Position numbers and translations under genes: made by a program. From positions 2,480,001 to 2,544,000 of the forward strand of contig NZ_CP112866.1 of the NCBI RefSeq assembly GCF_026410085.1: a stretch of DNA of 64,000 nucleotides. The letters run 5' to 3'. Origin of the DNA: Pseudomonas quebecensis (lineage in GTDB: Bacteria > Pseudomonadota > Gammaproteobacteria > Pseudomonadales > Pseudomonadaceae). Positions 54,275 through 63,832 of the stretch are shown here, in pieces. The notes below the pieces were generated by a model. It had not been told where the DNA came from. It made no database searches and worked only from the letters and a program-made list of their open reading frames with translations. Within the stretch, counting starts at the first letter, position 1. The number at the start of each line of letters is the position of its first letter.

Positions 54275-56265
54275 CAGTGCTTGTCCGCCTGTTCGAGCAT
54301 CGCTTCACGCAGGAAGAAATCCAGCGTGTTGCCGATGGTTTCGCTCATTTCCACGGTCGGTGCCCAGTTCAGCAGGCGCTTGGCGTTTTCGATGCTTGGC
54401 TTGCGGTGCGCCACATCCTGGTAACCGGTGCCGTAGAACGCCTTGCTCTCCACATCGCGGAACCCGGCGAACGGCGGGAAGTTGCCGCGCAGTGGGTGCG
54501 CTTCGAACTGGCGCAGCAGCTCTTCGCCCAGTTGGCGAATGCTGGCTTCGTTTTCCGGGTTGCCGATGTTGATGATCTGGCCGTTGCACGCGTCATTGTC
54601 GTTATCGATGATGCGCGCCAGGGCTTCGATACCGTCGGCGATGTCGGTGAAGCAGCGTTTCTGCTCGCCGCCGTCGAACAGGCGGATCGGCGTGCCTTCC
54701 ACCAGGTTCAGGATCAGTTGGGTAATTGCTCGGGAGCTGCCGATACGCGCCGAATCCAGGCGGTCGAGGCGCGGGCCCATCCAGTTGAACGGACGGAACA
54801 GGGTGAAATTCAGGCCCTTGGCACCGTAGGCCCAGATCACGCGGTCCAGCAGTTGCTTGGAAACCGAGTAGATCCAGCGTTGCTTGTTGACCGGGCCGAC
54901 CACCAGGTTGGAGGTGTCTTCGTCGAAATACTGGTCCTGGCACATGCCATAGACTTCGGAGGTCGACGGGAAGATCACGCGCTTGTTGTACTTGACGCAG
55001 TAGCGCACCAGCTTGAGGTTTTCCTCGAAGTCCAGTTCGAACACGCGCAGCGGGTTGCGGGTGTATTCGATTGGCGTGGCAATGGCCACCAGCGGCAGGA
55101 CCACGTCGCACTTCTTGATGTGGTACTCGATCCACTCGGTGTGGATGCTGATATCGCCTTCCACATAATGGAAGTTGGGGTGGCTGCGCAGGCGCTCGAT
55201 GGCGTCGGAACCGATGTCCAGGCCATAGACTTCATAACGGTCGTCGCGCAGCAGGCGCTCGGAGAGGTGGTTACCGATAAAGCCGTTCACACCGAGGATC
55301 AGCACGCGGGTACGGCGTGGCTTGCGGCCGGACTCGGCGCCACGCAGCACGGAGCCGTCCACCAGGCCCAATTCGTTGGCCAGGGAGGGCCCGGCCAGGT
55401 ACAGGCCGTTGTCGTTGCGCTGGCCGAACTTGATCACCAGGGAATCTTCACCGCAGGCGATGCGCAGCGGGTTGACGCTGATCACGCGGCCGGGCGCCAG
55501 GCCTTCGTTGCCCTTGACCACGTCGGCCTGCCAGACGATCAGCTTGTGCTCGCCCACGGCGCAGAAGGCGCCCGGGTATGGCTGAGTGACCGCACGCACG
55601 AGGTTGAACAGTTCTTCAGCCGGTTTGTTCCACTCCAGCTTGCCGTCGGCGGCCGTGCGGCGACCAAAGCAGGTGGCCTGGCTTTCATCCTGGGCCGTTT
55701 CAGTCAGCTTGCCCGCGGCCAGTTGCGGCAGCGCATCGCGCAGCAGGTGGGTGGCGGCGTCACGCAGCTTGGCGTGCAGGGTCAGGCCGGTGTCGCTGCG
55801 CTCGATCACAACTTTGTGCTGAGCCAGGATCGCGCCGGCGTCGGCACGTTTGACCATGCGGTGCAGGGTCACGCCGGTTTCGGTTTCGCCGTTGACCAGC
55901 ACCCAGTTGGCAGGCGCGCGGCCGCGATACTTGGGCAGCAGCGAGCCGTGCAGGTTGAACGCGCCTTTGCTCGCGGTGGCCAGCAGCGCTTCGCTCAGCA
56001 GGTTGCGGTAGTAGAACGAGAAAATGTAGTCCGGATTGAGTTTGGCGATGCGCTCGACCCACAGCGGGTGGTTGGCGTCTTCCGGAGCGTGCACGGGGAT
56101 GCCGTTACGCGCGCACAATTGGGCCACGGAGCCGTAGAAGTTGTTTTCCTTGGGGTCATCGGCATGGGTGAACACGGCAGCGATGTCATAACCGGCAGCG
56201 AGCAGCGCTTCGATGCCTGCACAACCAATATCGTGGTACGCGAATACAACGGCTTTTGAACTCAT
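54274..56265 (-). CDS. arnA: Bifunctional ArnA: UDP-L-Ara4N formyltransferase / UDP-glucuronate decarboxylase
   Basis: A 663-residue two-domain cytosolic enzyme. The N-terminal formyltransferase (about 1-300) shows the Asn-His pair in [13 protein letters not shown] and the Asp in KRADAGAIL. The C-terminal decarboxylase (about 315-660) shows the NAD motif [15 protein letters not shown] and the catalytic [13 protein letters not shown]. It makes UDP-4-keto-pentose from UDP-glucuronate, and formylates UDP-L-Ara4N after the ArnB step. It overlaps arnC by 4 bases. ArnB, which acts between its two activities, is not encoded here. Confidence 0.97.
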   Translation of the reverse strand: MSSKAVVFAYHDIGCAGIEALLAAGYDIAAVFTHADDPKENNFYGSVAQLCARNGIPVHAPEDANHPLWVERIAKLNPDYIFSFYYRNLLSEALLATASKGAFNLHGSLLPKYRGRAPANWVLVNGETETGVTLHRMVKRADAGAILAQHKVVIERSDTGLTLHAKLRDAATHLLRDALPQLAAGKLTETAQDESQATCFGRRTAADGKLEWNKPAEELFNLVRAVTQPYPGAFCAVGEHKLIVWQADVVKGNEGLAPGRVISVNPLRIACGEDSLVIKFGQRNDNGLYLAGPSLANELGLVDGSVLRGAESGRKPRRTRVLILGVNGFIGNHLSERLLRDDRYEVYGLDIGSDAIERLRSHPNFHYVEGDISIHTEWIEYHIKKCDVVLPLVAIATPIEYTRNPLRVFELDFEENLKLVRYCVKYNKRVIFPSTSEVYGMCQDQYFDEDTSNLVVGPVNKQRWIYSVSKQLLDRVIWAYGAKGLNFTLFRPFNWMGPRLDRLDSARIGSSRAITQLILNLVEGTPIRLFDGGEQKRCFTDIADGIEALARIIDNDNDACNGQIINIGNPENEASIRQLGEELLRQFEAHPLRGNFPPFAGFRDVESKAFYGTGYQDVAHRKPSIENAKRLLNWAPTVEMSETIGNTLDFFLREAMLEQADKH

Positions 56266-57293
56266 GACTGGACCTGATCGGAAGAAGTGGAAGTGTGGGA
56301 AGACGCCAGGCCGTCGACGACGACCACGGGTGCCGGTGCCGCCGGTTGGTTGCGCAGCACTTTTTCAATAAAGAAACGCGGGCGGGCGCGCACATCGCTG
56401 TACATACGGCCCAGGTATTCACCCAGCAGGCCCATGCCGATGAACTGGCCACCGGTGAACACGAACAGCACGGCAAACAGCACGAACAGACCGTCACCGG
56501 CCCAATCGGCGCCGAAGGCCAGGCGCATGACGATCAGGGCAAAGGCGAACAGCATGCCCAGGGCCGCCAGGCTGAAACCGACGATGGACAGCAGGCGCAG
56601 CGGGGTGGTGGTCATGCAGGTCAGCAGGTCGAACATCAGGCTGATCAGGCGCATGGCGCTGTATTTGGATTCGCCGTGCTCGCGCTCGGCGTGGTGCACC
56701 AGGATCTCGGTGGTGTGGCGGGCAAAGCCGTTGGCCAGGATCGGGATGAAGGTGCTGCGCTCGCGGCAGGCCAGCATGGCATCGACGATGGTGCGGCGAT
56801 AGGCGCGCAGCATGCAGCCGTAGTCGGTCATGGCCACGCCGGTGGAGCGTTGCACGGCCAGATTGATCAGGCGCGAAGGCCAGCGGCGAAAGGCCGAGTC
56901 CTGGCGATTATTGCGCACGGTGGCAACCACGTCGTAGCCCAGGGCCGCTTGTTCCACCAGGCGCGGGATTTCTTCGGGCGGGTTCTGCAGGTCGGCGTCA
57001 AGGGTGATCACCACATCGCCCCGGCATTGCTCGAACCCGGCCATGATTGCCGCATGTTGGCCGTAATTACGGTTGAGGATCACCGCGACCACGTTGCTGC
57101 CATCCTCTGCGGCGGCGTCCTCGAGCAATTGCGCGGAGTTGTCGCGGCTACCGTCATCGACCAGGATGATTTCGTATGCGTAGGCCAGTTGCTTGCAGGC
57201 TGCCGTGGTGCGGCGCAGCAGCTCAGGCAGGCTGTCTTGTTCGTTGTAGACCGGGATAACGATCGACACGCACTGAATAGGGTAGGGTTTCAA
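56262..57293 (-). CDS. arnC: Undecaprenyl-phosphate 4-deoxy-4-formamido-L-arabinose transferase ArnC
   Basis: A 343-residue GT2 glycosyltransferase with two C-terminal membrane helices. It loads formylated L-Ara4N on undecaprenyl phosphate. Motifs: [65 protein letters not shown] and [18 protein letters not shown]. The start is TTG at 57293: no in-frame ATG exists before the upstream stop at 57312-57314, and the resulting MKPYPI N-terminus equals that of the P. aeruginosa protein as I recall it. The gene begins this operon, where arnB would be expected. Confidence 0.95.
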   Translation of the reverse strand: MKPYPIQCVSIVIPVYNEQDSLPELLRRTTAACKQLAYAYEIILVDDGSRDNSAQLLEDAAAEDGSNVVAVILNRNYGQHAAIMAGFEQCRGDVVITLDADLQNPPEEIPRLVEQAALGYDVVATVRNNRQDSAFRRWPSRLINLAVQRSTGVAMTDYGCMLRAYRRTIVDAMLACRERSTFIPILANGFARHTTEILVHHAEREHGESKYSAMRLISLMFDLLTCMTTTPLRLLSIVGFSLAALGMLFAFALIVMRLAFGADWAGDGLFVLFAVLFVFTGGQFIGMGLLGEYLGRMYSDVRARPRFFIEKVLRNQPAAPAPVVVVDGLASSHTSTSSDQVQS

Positions 57294-57602
57294 AGATTCA
57301 TGACCTCGGGGTTAGAGCGGCTTGGAGCGTGAAAACAGCAACGAAGCACGACGGGCGCGCTTTAGCGCACAGCTAAAGCTTGAGCACAATCAACAGGTTA
57401 ACTGGCAAACCACGGATTGCCATGAAGTACTGCGTTTAAGGTTAAGCGGAAAAATGTGGAACGAATATGAAAGCCGGATGAAAAACTCGTTTATTTGACA
57501 GGTAGACAGCCAGGGTTCAGCTAGCCCCGCTGGATAAACAATCTTCTCTGCATCAACGCTCAAGTGCCGGTAAAGTAAGCCATCTCTTGCCAGGGTACTC
57601 GG
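57294..57602. promoter_or_regulatory. Divergent promoter region of the arn operon and the secreted-protein gene
   Basis: A 309-base gap without a gene and without any trace of arnB. It is more A+T-rich than its surroundings. Visible items are a CTTTAGC / GCTAAAG hairpin (57360-57378) in the arnC leader and a tandem TTTAAG-GTTAAG (57435-57446). The tandem resembles PmrA half-sites but the 6-base spacing is not the 11-base period of a PmrA box. Both promoters should lie here; I cannot place the -35 and -10 boxes with confidence. Confidence 0.55.
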
Positions 57603-58415
57603 ATGAATAGCGTGCAGCTTTTACGCGGCCAATTGCGGCCAGTGTTGATGGGGTTGTTATTGAGCGTGGCCTGTATCGCCACAGTGCGGGCCGATGACGG
57701 CCTGGCGCTCACCAGCATCGACCAGGTGCCGGATGGCGTCGAAGTGCGCGGCAAGCAGATCGCTGCCTATACCTGGGATGACCAGCAGGGAAAAAACCTC
57801 CTGGTGCTGGCCGAACAGGTCAATGAGCGAGACGACGATGGCACCCAGACGGCTTTTGTCTACGCGGCCCAGTACCTGATCGACGGCAAGCGCCCCAAAC
57901 GCATATGGATGCTCTACGACGATGTGCAGCGCTGCCAGTTCGACGCGGCCCTGCGCTTTGATCGGACTGCCACCCGGGTTACCGACTTGAACGGTGACGG
58001 CCTCACCCAGACCATCGTCGGTTACTCGCTCACCTGCACCAGCGATGTCAGCCCGAATGAATTCAAGTTGATCATGCGCGTGGGCAAGTCGCAGAAATTC
58101 CGCCTGCGCGGCGTCGACCGTTACGGCGCGGCCTGGTGGGACGAAGAGGCCGGCGCATTGCGTGGCATGCCCTTGCCCAAGGACTGTAGCGTGGCCGCGC
58201 AGCAGGCGTTGGTCAGCCAGTACAAGGAGCAGGGCACCGAGCTGCCATTGCCGGGCTGTTACCGCGATGAGGACGATTTCGCCAAGGCGCCGGACGCCTA
58301 CTTGCCCTACATGCGCAAGCACTGGTTCGCGCTGATGCAAAAACAGGACAGCGAGTGGAGCCAGGCCCAGACCCAGCCGCCGGAGCCGACCGAGGATGAA
58401 GAAACCGTCCCGTGA
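57603..58415 (+). CDS. Exported protein of unknown function
   Basis: A 270-residue protein with a signal peptide (residues about 1-30, ending near TVRADD). The mature part is beta-rich, has the LNGDGLTQTIVGYSLTC segment resembling an NGDG repeat found in surface-polysaccharide-related proteins, and four cysteines (QRCQF, LTCTSD, KDCSVA, PGCYRD) that could form two disulfides. The acidic C-terminus PPEPTEDEETVP is probably disordered. It is divergent from the arn operon. I do not recognise a function. Confidence 0.7.
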   Translation: MNSVQLLRGQLRPVLMGLLLSVACIATVRADDGLALTSIDQVPDGVEVRGKQIAAYTWDDQQGKNLLVLAEQVNERDDDGTQTAFVYAAQYLIDGKRPKRIWMLYDDVQRCQFDAALRFDRTATRVTDLNGDGLTQTIVGYSLTCTSDVSPNEFKLIMRVGKSQKFRLRGVDRYGAAWWDEEAGALRGMPLPKDCSVAAQQALVSQYKEQGTELPLPGCYRDEDDFAKAPDAYLPYMRKHWFALMQKQDSEWSQAQTQPPEPTEDEETVP

Positions 58416-58523
58416 TTTTGTGCGAGGGCGAGTCCTGCGCTAGACTCAGCCCTCGCCAATTCACTGAATAGCTCGAACAAACAATGGTTTGCTCGCGTTA
58501 TTTAATCCAAAGGCTGATTAGTT

Positions 58524-59438
58524 TTGACTGAGTCGCTGCGCAACCCTCTGACCCTCTACCTCACCCGCCTGGCACCCTCGAGCCAACTGACCATGCGCTA
58601 TGTGCTGCAGGATGCCGCCGACCGCCTGGGCTTCGAGGACATCAACCTGGAAGATATCGACTGGCACCTGCTGCAGCCCGAGCACGTCATCGCCCTGGTG
58701 GCAGCGTTGCGCGAGGACGGCTACGCCCCGAACACATCGTCGCTGTACGTGAACGCGGTGCGCGGAGTGATGAATGAAGCCTGGCGCATGAGCCTGATCA
58801 CCCAGGAACACCTGTTGAAGATGCGCACGGTCAAGGCTGCCGCCGGTACGCGCCTGGGCCAGGGCCGCAACCTGCGGCGCACATTGATCCGCGAACTGAT
58901 GGAAGTCTGCGCCGCCGACCCACGCCCGCAGGGCCTGCGTGATGCCGCGGTGATCGGGATTCTCTACGGTTCAGGCATGCGCAAGTCGGAATCGGTCAAC
59001 CTCGACCTTGCGCAGATCGACTTTACCGAGCGCAGTTTGCGGGTGATCGGCAAAGGCAACAGAGAACTGGTCAAATACGCCCCGGACTGGGCCTTTGCCA
59101 AATTGCAGGCATGGCTGGACTTTCGCCGCCAGCAACTCAAACCGGGCGAGCAGGACGACGACTTCCTGTTCAACCGTATTCGCCGAGGCAGCCATATCAC
59201 TCGGGAACGTATCACCAAGCATGCGATTTACTACATTGCCCGTCAGCGCGGGGAGCAGGTGGGGGTGAAGATCATGCCCCACGACTTTCGTCGTTCATTC
59301 ATCACGCGAGTGATTGAGGAGCATGACCTGTCAATCGCACAGAAACTGGCGCACCACACCAATATCCAGACCACCGCCAGCTATGACGTGCGCGACGACA
59401 ATGAGCGGCGGCGGGCGGTGGATCGCTTTGATCTGTAG
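58524..59438 (+). CDS. Solitary tyrosine recombinase (site-specific integrase)
   Basis: A 304-residue recombinase of XerC/D size. The N-terminal SAM-like core-binding domain (about 8-105) is followed by the catalytic domain with Arg153 (YGSGMRKSE), Lys177 (GKGNRE), His253 and Arg256 (PHDFRRSF), His277 (LAHHTNI) and nucleophile Tyr287 (ASYDVRD). All active-site residues are present, so it should be functional. The start is TTG at 58524, with AAAGG 10 bases before it. No attachment site repeats, excisionase or cargo were found beside it; it is either a host-type recombinase or the relic of an element. Confidence 0.9.
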   Translation: MTESLRNPLTLYLTRLAPSSQLTMRYVLQDAADRLGFEDINLEDIDWHLLQPEHVIALVAALREDGYAPNTSSLYVNAVRGVMNEAWRMSLITQEHLLKMRTVKAAAGTRLGQGRNLRRTLIRELMEVCAADPRPQGLRDAAVIGILYGSGMRKSESVNLDLAQIDFTERSLRVIGKGNRELVKYAPDWAFAKLQAWLDFRRQQLKPGEQDDDFLFNRIRRGSHITRERITKHAIYYIARQRGEQVGVKIMPHDFRRSFITRVIEEHDLSIAQKLAHHTNIQTTASYDVRDDNERRRAVDRFDL

Positions 59439-59446
59439 CGCAGCGG

Positions 59447-60304
59447 TCACAGAATCGGTTTGCCGCCTGTGACGGCATAGCGCGAGCCGGAAATGTAGCT
59501 GGCTTCGTCCGAGGCCAGCAGCACGTAGATCGGTGCCACTTCCACCGGCTGTCCGGGGCGGCCCAGCGGGGTTTCGCTGCCGAAGTTCTGCACGTCCTCA
59601 TCGGTCATGGTCGCCACGATCAACGGGGTCCAGATCGGGCCAGGGGCGACACTGTTGACGCGAATCCCCTTGCTGCCGAGCATCTGCGCCAGGCCGCCGG
59701 TGAAGTTGGCAATTGCCCCTTTGGTGGCGGCGTAGGGCAGCAACGTCGGCTTGGGCATGTCGGAGTTGACCGACGTGGTGTTGATAATCGAACTGCCGGC
59801 CTTCATATGCGGCAGCGCGGCCTTGCAGATGCGAAACATCGCGGTGATGTTGATATCGAAGGTCTTGACCCATTCCTCGTCCTCGATTTCCTCGAGGGTT
59901 TCATGGCTCATTTGGAACGCGGCGTTGTTGACCAGCACGTCGATACGGCCGAACTGTTCGACGGTTTTGTCCACCAGCGCCTGGCACGTGGCTCTTTGCG
60001 CGATATCACCGGGCAGCAGCAGGCACTGGCGGCCGGCTTCTTCGACCCAACGCGCGGTTTCCTTGGCGTCGTCATGCTCATCCAGGTAGGCGATGGCCAC
60101 GTCGGCGCCTTCTCGGGCAAATGCGATAGCGACCGCACGGCCGATGCCGCTGTCGGCACCGGTAATCAGGGCGATCTTGTTGGCCAGGCGGCCGGAGCCC
60201 TTGTAGCTCTGTTCACCGCAGTCCGGGTACGGGTCCATTTTCTTCTGAGTGCCGGGCACGTTTTGCGCCTGGGGAGCGAAAGGTGGGCGTGGATAGTCAG
60301 TCAT
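59447..60304 (-). CDS. SDR family oxidoreductase, YghA/YhdF-like
   Basis: A 285-residue SDR with an N-terminal extension of about 40 residues (DYPRPPFAPQAQ, QKKMDPYPDCGEQSY) characteristic of the YghA group. Motifs: ITGADSGIGRAVAIAF, NNAAFQ, the catalytic Ser in TTSVNSD, the YAATKGA Tyr and Lys, and PGPIWTPLI. Relatives act on aldehydes or sugars and are often stress-induced. The start at 60304 follows GGAG 8 bases upstream on the minus strand; an in-frame TTG two codons earlier is less likely. It ends 8 bases from the recombinase stop (convergent). Confidence 0.92.
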   Translation of the reverse strand: MTDYPRPPFAPQAQNVPGTQKKMDPYPDCGEQSYKGSGRLANKIALITGADSGIGRAVAIAFAREGADVAIAYLDEHDDAKETARWVEEAGRQCLLLPGDIAQRATCQALVDKTVEQFGRIDVLVNNAAFQMSHETLEEIEDEEWVKTFDINITAMFRICKAALPHMKAGSSIINTTSVNSDMPKPTLLPYAATKGAIANFTGGLAQMLGSKGIRVNSVAPGPIWTPLIVATMTDEDVQNFGSETPLGRPGQPVEVAPIYVLLASDEASYISGSRYAVTGGKPIL

Positions 60305-60404
60305 TTCCAATCTCCATAGGTTTCCAAAGGTGCTATGGGATTAGTAGTTTCATGGCCGGCGATAGTTGTAATGGATGCCGGCCAAGCCCGACGAATGGTA
60401 CCGC

Positions 60405-61613
60405 TCAGGAGGAGGGTGGGGCGCTCGCCAAGTGCGGCGGCAAGCGGCGCAAGGTCCACAATACGGTGATCAGCGCCGCAACCGCACACAGCGCAATGCC
60501 GATCAGCATCGGCGCCGGGGTGTGATCGGCGAACACGCCTACCAGGCTCATGCACACTGCGCCCGTGATCATCTGAATCGCGCCGAGCAACGCCGAGGCC
60601 GAGCCCGCCACGGCGCCGTGGTCTTCCATGGACAGCACGCCGGCCGCCGGCAGCAGCAGGCCGAGAAAACCGAAGCCGATAAACAGCAGCGACATCATCA
60701 ACGCCAGGCTGCCGGACCACAGTGTGGTAATTGCCAGCAGGCTCATCACCACCGCCACGCCGATGACCGAGCCGCGAATCAACGGGGCCAGGCCAAAGCG
60801 TGCGCTGAGGCGCGCAGTCAGTTGGCTCATGGCGAAGAACGACGCGGCGTTGAGGGCGAATGCCAGGCTGAATTGGGTCGGCGTCAGGCCGAAGTGTTCT
60901 ATGTACACGAACGGTGCGCTGCCGATAAACACAAAGAACGTGGCCAGCCCGAAGCCGCATACCACCGACAACCCCATGAACACCGGATCGCGCAGTAAGG
61001 CGCCGTAACTGCTGAACGCACCGGCCAGGGTCTTGCCCAGGCGCCGCTCGGCCGGGTGAGTTTCAGGCAGTTGTACAGCGGTCATCACCAGGCACAGCAC
61101 GGCCACCACCGCGAGCACGGCGAACACTTCACGCCAGCTCCACAGCGCAATCACCAGGCTGCCGGCCAACGGCGCAAGGATCGGTGAAACACTCATCACC
61201 AGCATCAGCAGGGACATCAGCCGCGCCGCTTCGTGGCCGGTGTACAGGTCACGCACGATGGCACGCGGCACCACCATGCCGGCGCAGGCACCGAACGCCT
61301 GTACTGCGCGAAACGCGATCAGCACTTCGATCGTCGGCGCCAGCGCGCAACCGACGCTGCCCACGGCAAAAATCACCAGGCCGGCGTAAATCGGCGGTTT
61401 GCGCCCGAACACATCGCTGATCGGCCCATAAAACAGCTGGCACACGCCGATCACGATAAAGAACACCGTCAGGCTCATCTGCACCGCCGCCAGTGACGCC
61501 TGCAGGCTGGCGCCGAGGGTGGGCAGGGCGGGAAGGTAGCTGTCGATGGCGAATGGGCCGATGGCGGTAATCAATCCAAGCAGCAGGGCGAGATGGGCAA
61601 TACGACGAGACAT
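60405..61613 (-). CDS. Bcr/CflA-family multidrug efflux MFS transporter
   Basis: A 402-residue membrane protein with twelve helices. The IGPFAIDSYLPALPTLGASLQ segment in helix 1, YGPISDVFGRKPPIYAGL (motif A) and RAVQAFGACAGMVVPRAIVRD (motif B/D) are diagnostic of the Bcr/CflA drug:H+ antiporters (bicyclomycin, chloramphenicol). The actual substrate is unknown. The start at 61613 gives the usual short N-terminus; an in-frame extension of 24 residues overlaps the divergent promoter of the chemoreceptor gene. Confidence 0.9.
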   Translation of the reverse strand: MSRRIAHLALLLGLITAIGPFAIDSYLPALPTLGASLQASLAAVQMSLTVFFIVIGVCQLFYGPISDVFGRKPPIYAGLVIFAVGSVGCALAPTIEVLIAFRAVQAFGACAGMVVPRAIVRDLYTGHEAARLMSLLMLVMSVSPILAPLAGSLVIALWSWREVFAVLAVVAVLCLVMTAVQLPETHPAERRLGKTLAGAFSSYGALLRDPVFMGLSVVCGFGLATFFVFIGSAPFVYIEHFGLTPTQFSLAFALNAASFFAMSQLTARLSARFGLAPLIRGSVIGVAVVMSLLAITTLWSGSLALMMSLLFIGFGFLGLLLPAAGVLSMEDHGAVAGSASALLGAIQMITGAVCMSLVGVFADHTPAPMLIGIALCAVAALITVLWTLRRLPPHLASAPPSS

Positions 61614-61771
61614 GGGGCGGTTCCGGGCCGAGCAAAGGCCGGCCAGCTTAAGGTATCCGCGCAGATACGCAAACTTAGGCTTCAATAACAGGAACGAGAT
61701 GCCGATAACGGTACTAACGACGCTCAGGCGGTTGGCATTTCAACCGGCGTTCCAGGCACAGGGATACCCGC

Positions 61772-63385
61772 ATGACGATCAAACTACGCTTGATGCTGTT
61801 GATTGGGACCGGATTGTTGACCGCCATGCTCATGAGCCTGGTCAGTTATCTGGGGAACGCACGGATGAGCGACGCTGTACGCGACAATGAAGTCAGCATG
61901 ACGGTGCTGCGTAACCACATGGAAGCGGACATGATGCACGACGCACTGCGCGCCGATGTGTTGTCCGCCATGCTGGTGGGACTGGGCAAGAGCACCAGCA
62001 GCAAGGACGAGGTCAGCAGTTCGCTCAAGGAGCACGCGGAGCATTTTCGCCAGATGCTGGCGGAGAACCTCAAGCTGCCGTTGGACGAGACGCTTCGGAC
62101 CAAGTTGGAAAGCACCAAGCCCGCGCTCGATACCTACATCAGCGCCGCCGAACGTATCGTCGCGCTGGCCCTGGATAACCCGGAAGCCGCTCGCGGTGAA
62201 TTGGAGACGTTCAATAAGGCGTTCACTCAACTGGAAGATCAACTGGCGACGCTGAGCGAGCTGATCGAAAGCAATACCCAGCAGACCGGCGCCAGCACGC
62301 AACAGACCATCCGCAACGCCAATTTCACCCTGGGCATCGTACTGCTCGCCAGCTTGTTGCTGCTCCTGGCACAAGGCCGTTGGGTGATGCTGAGCATCAT
62401 GGGCCCGTTGCAGTCCGCCAGCCGGATCGCCGCCGGCATCGCGCGGGGCAACTTGAGCGAAACCATCGCCGAGCCGCGGCGCAATGACGAAGCCAGTTCA
62501 CTGATCCGCAGCCTGGCGACCATGCAGCGTGACCTGCGCGGCATGATCGATGTGGTGCGCAGCAATGCCCATGGCATCACGGGCGTCACCGAGCAACTGA
62601 GTCACGGTTGCCATGAAGTCGCCAACAGCAGCCAGCAACAAAGTCTAGCCGCCAGCACCATGGCCGCCGCCGCCAGCGAAATGACCGCCAGTATCGAAGA
62701 AATCACCCGCCACGCCGGGCACGCACTGGACATGGCCAACCAGGCCGAGGCCCTGGCCAAGGACGGTGGGCGAGTCATACATCAAGTCGTCAGTGACATG
62801 GACGGGATCGCCCGTTCCGCCCAGCAATCGGCCCAGGTGATCCGCACCCTCGACAAAGACTCCGAGGCGATCTACAGCATCATCCAGGTGATCAAAGGCA
62901 TCGCCGATCAGACCAACCTGCTGGCGCTCAACGCTGCGATCGAAGCGGCGCGGGCCGGGGAGCAAGGGCGCGGTTTTGCAGTGGTGGCCGATGAAGTGCG
63001 CAGCCTGGCGGGGCGTACCAGTGCGTCGACCCAGGAAATCGCCAGCATGGTCGGGCGCATCCAGCAAAGCACGCGGGAAGCGGTTACCAGCATGGAGGAG
63101 GGCGTCGCTCAAGTGGATAAAGGCATGGCCGTCACCGCCGATGTGGAGCGCGCCATTCGCGAGATACTGCAGGCGACTCTCAACACGACGGAATTGGTGC
63201 ATGACATTTCGCGCACCATCAGTGAGCAGAGCCTGGCCAGCAATGAAATCTCCCACCAGGTGGAGATGATTGCCGGCATGTCGGAGAGCAACAGTCGAGT
63301 GATCGGCCAGACCGCGTCGACGACGGACGAGCTGTCGAACCTGGCGGGCAAACTGTCGCAGTCGGTGGACCGGTTTCAGCTATAG
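61772..63385 (+). CDS. Methyl-accepting chemotaxis protein
   Basis: A 537-residue chemoreceptor. Membrane helix 1 (about 7-28), a helical-bundle periplasmic sensor (about 30-188), helix 2 (about 190-212), a HAMP domain (about 212-265) and the signalling domain with the hairpin tip GIADQTNLLALNAAIEAARAGEQGRGFAVVADEVRSLAGRT (positions about 371-411). The C-terminus ends SVDRFQL without the NWETF-type CheR tether. The ligand is unknown. It is divergent from the Bcr/CflA exporter and converges on hxlR, with a 13-base palindrome between. Confidence 0.95.
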   Translation: MTIKLRLMLLIGTGLLTAMLMSLVSYLGNARMSDAVRDNEVSMTVLRNHMEADMMHDALRADVLSAMLVGLGKSTSSKDEVSSSLKEHAEHFRQMLAENLKLPLDETLRTKLESTKPALDTYISAAERIVALALDNPEAARGELETFNKAFTQLEDQLATLSELIESNTQQTGASTQQTIRNANFTLGIVLLASLLLLLAQGRWVMLSIMGPLQSASRIAAGIARGNLSETIAEPRRNDEASSLIRSLATMQRDLRGMIDVVRSNAHGITGVTEQLSHGCHEVANSSQQQSLAASTMAAAASEMTASIEEITRHAGHALDMANQAEALAKDGGRVIHQVVSDMDGIARSAQQSAQVIRTLDKDSEAIYSIIQVIKGIADQTNLLALNAAIEAARAGEQGRGFAVVADEVRSLAGRTSASTQEIASMVGRIQQSTREAVTSMEEGVAQVDKGMAVTADVERAIREILQATLNTTELVHDISRTISEQSLASNEISHQVEMIAGMSESNSRVIGQTASTTDELSNLAGKLSQSVDRFQL

Positions 63386-63404
63386 GACCGTAACCTATTG
63401 ATAT

Positions 63405-63434
63405 AACTCAACTAAATAGTCATTTAGTTGAGTT
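63405..63434. repeat. AACTCAACTAAAT / ATTTAGTTGAGTT palindrome
   Basis: A perfect 13-base inverted repeat with a 4-base AGTC centre lies between the convergent chemoreceptor and hxlR genes. It is almost free of G/C-rich pairs and has no T run outside the stem, so it may be a weak bidirectional terminator or a protein-binding site. Confidence 0.6.
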
Positions 63435-63453
63435 GGCTATCGGTGTCTTGCGC

Positions 63454-63813
63454 TCAAGAATGGGCGAGGGCGGTGGCGCGGCGCTGACTGATACGTTCCA
63501 CCGTCTGCATGTGTTCGGTGCCCCAGACACACAAGGTGCTCAGCGCGTTTGCCAGGGATTCGCCGAACGGCGTCAGGGAATATTCGACCTTGGGCGGTAT
63601 TTCCTGAAAGTCGATCCGCACGATGATCTCGTCGCGTTCCAACTCCTTGAGTTGCTGAATCAGCACTTTGTCAGTCACGCCACCGATGGCGCGGCGCAAT
63701 TCGCCGTAGCGATGGACATTTTTCGCCAGGTTGTAGAGCACCAGCGGTTTCCATTTGCCGCCGATCACGGCGAGCGCAGCCTCAAGGCCGCAGTTGAACG
63801 ACGTATTAGCCAT
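63454..63813 (-). CDS. HxlR-family transcriptional regulator
   Basis: A 119-residue winged-helix regulator. Signatures: ALAVIGGKWKPLVLYNL (about 15-31), RYGELRRAIGGVTDKVLIQQLKELERDEII and VEYSLTPFGESL. The lone N-terminal cysteine (FNCGLEAAL, residue 8) is the redox or aldehyde sensing position in relatives such as HxlR/HypR. The start at 63813 gives that standard N-terminus; an earlier in-frame ATG lies in the operator region. It is divergent from an SDR gene that it probably controls through the dyads at 63833-63869. Confidence 0.92.
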   Translation of the reverse strand: MANTSFNCGLEAALAVIGGKWKPLVLYNLAKNVHRYGELRRAIGGVTDKVLIQQLKELERDEIIVRIDFQEIPPKVEYSLTPFGESLANALSTLCVWGTEHMQTVERISQRRATALAHS

Positions 63814-63832
63814 GATTCGGGCACTCCATAGG

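Noticed and set aside
54214..56259. A 681-codon open frame on the + strand opposite arnA
   Set aside because: It is the antisense shadow of arnA in GC-rich DNA; the protein has no recognisable motif, while arnA has all its catalytic motifs.
57435..57446. TTTAAG-GTTAAG as a PmrA box for the arn operon
   Set aside because: The half-sites are directly adjacent (6-base period) instead of separated by five bases, so it does not fit the PmrA consensus.
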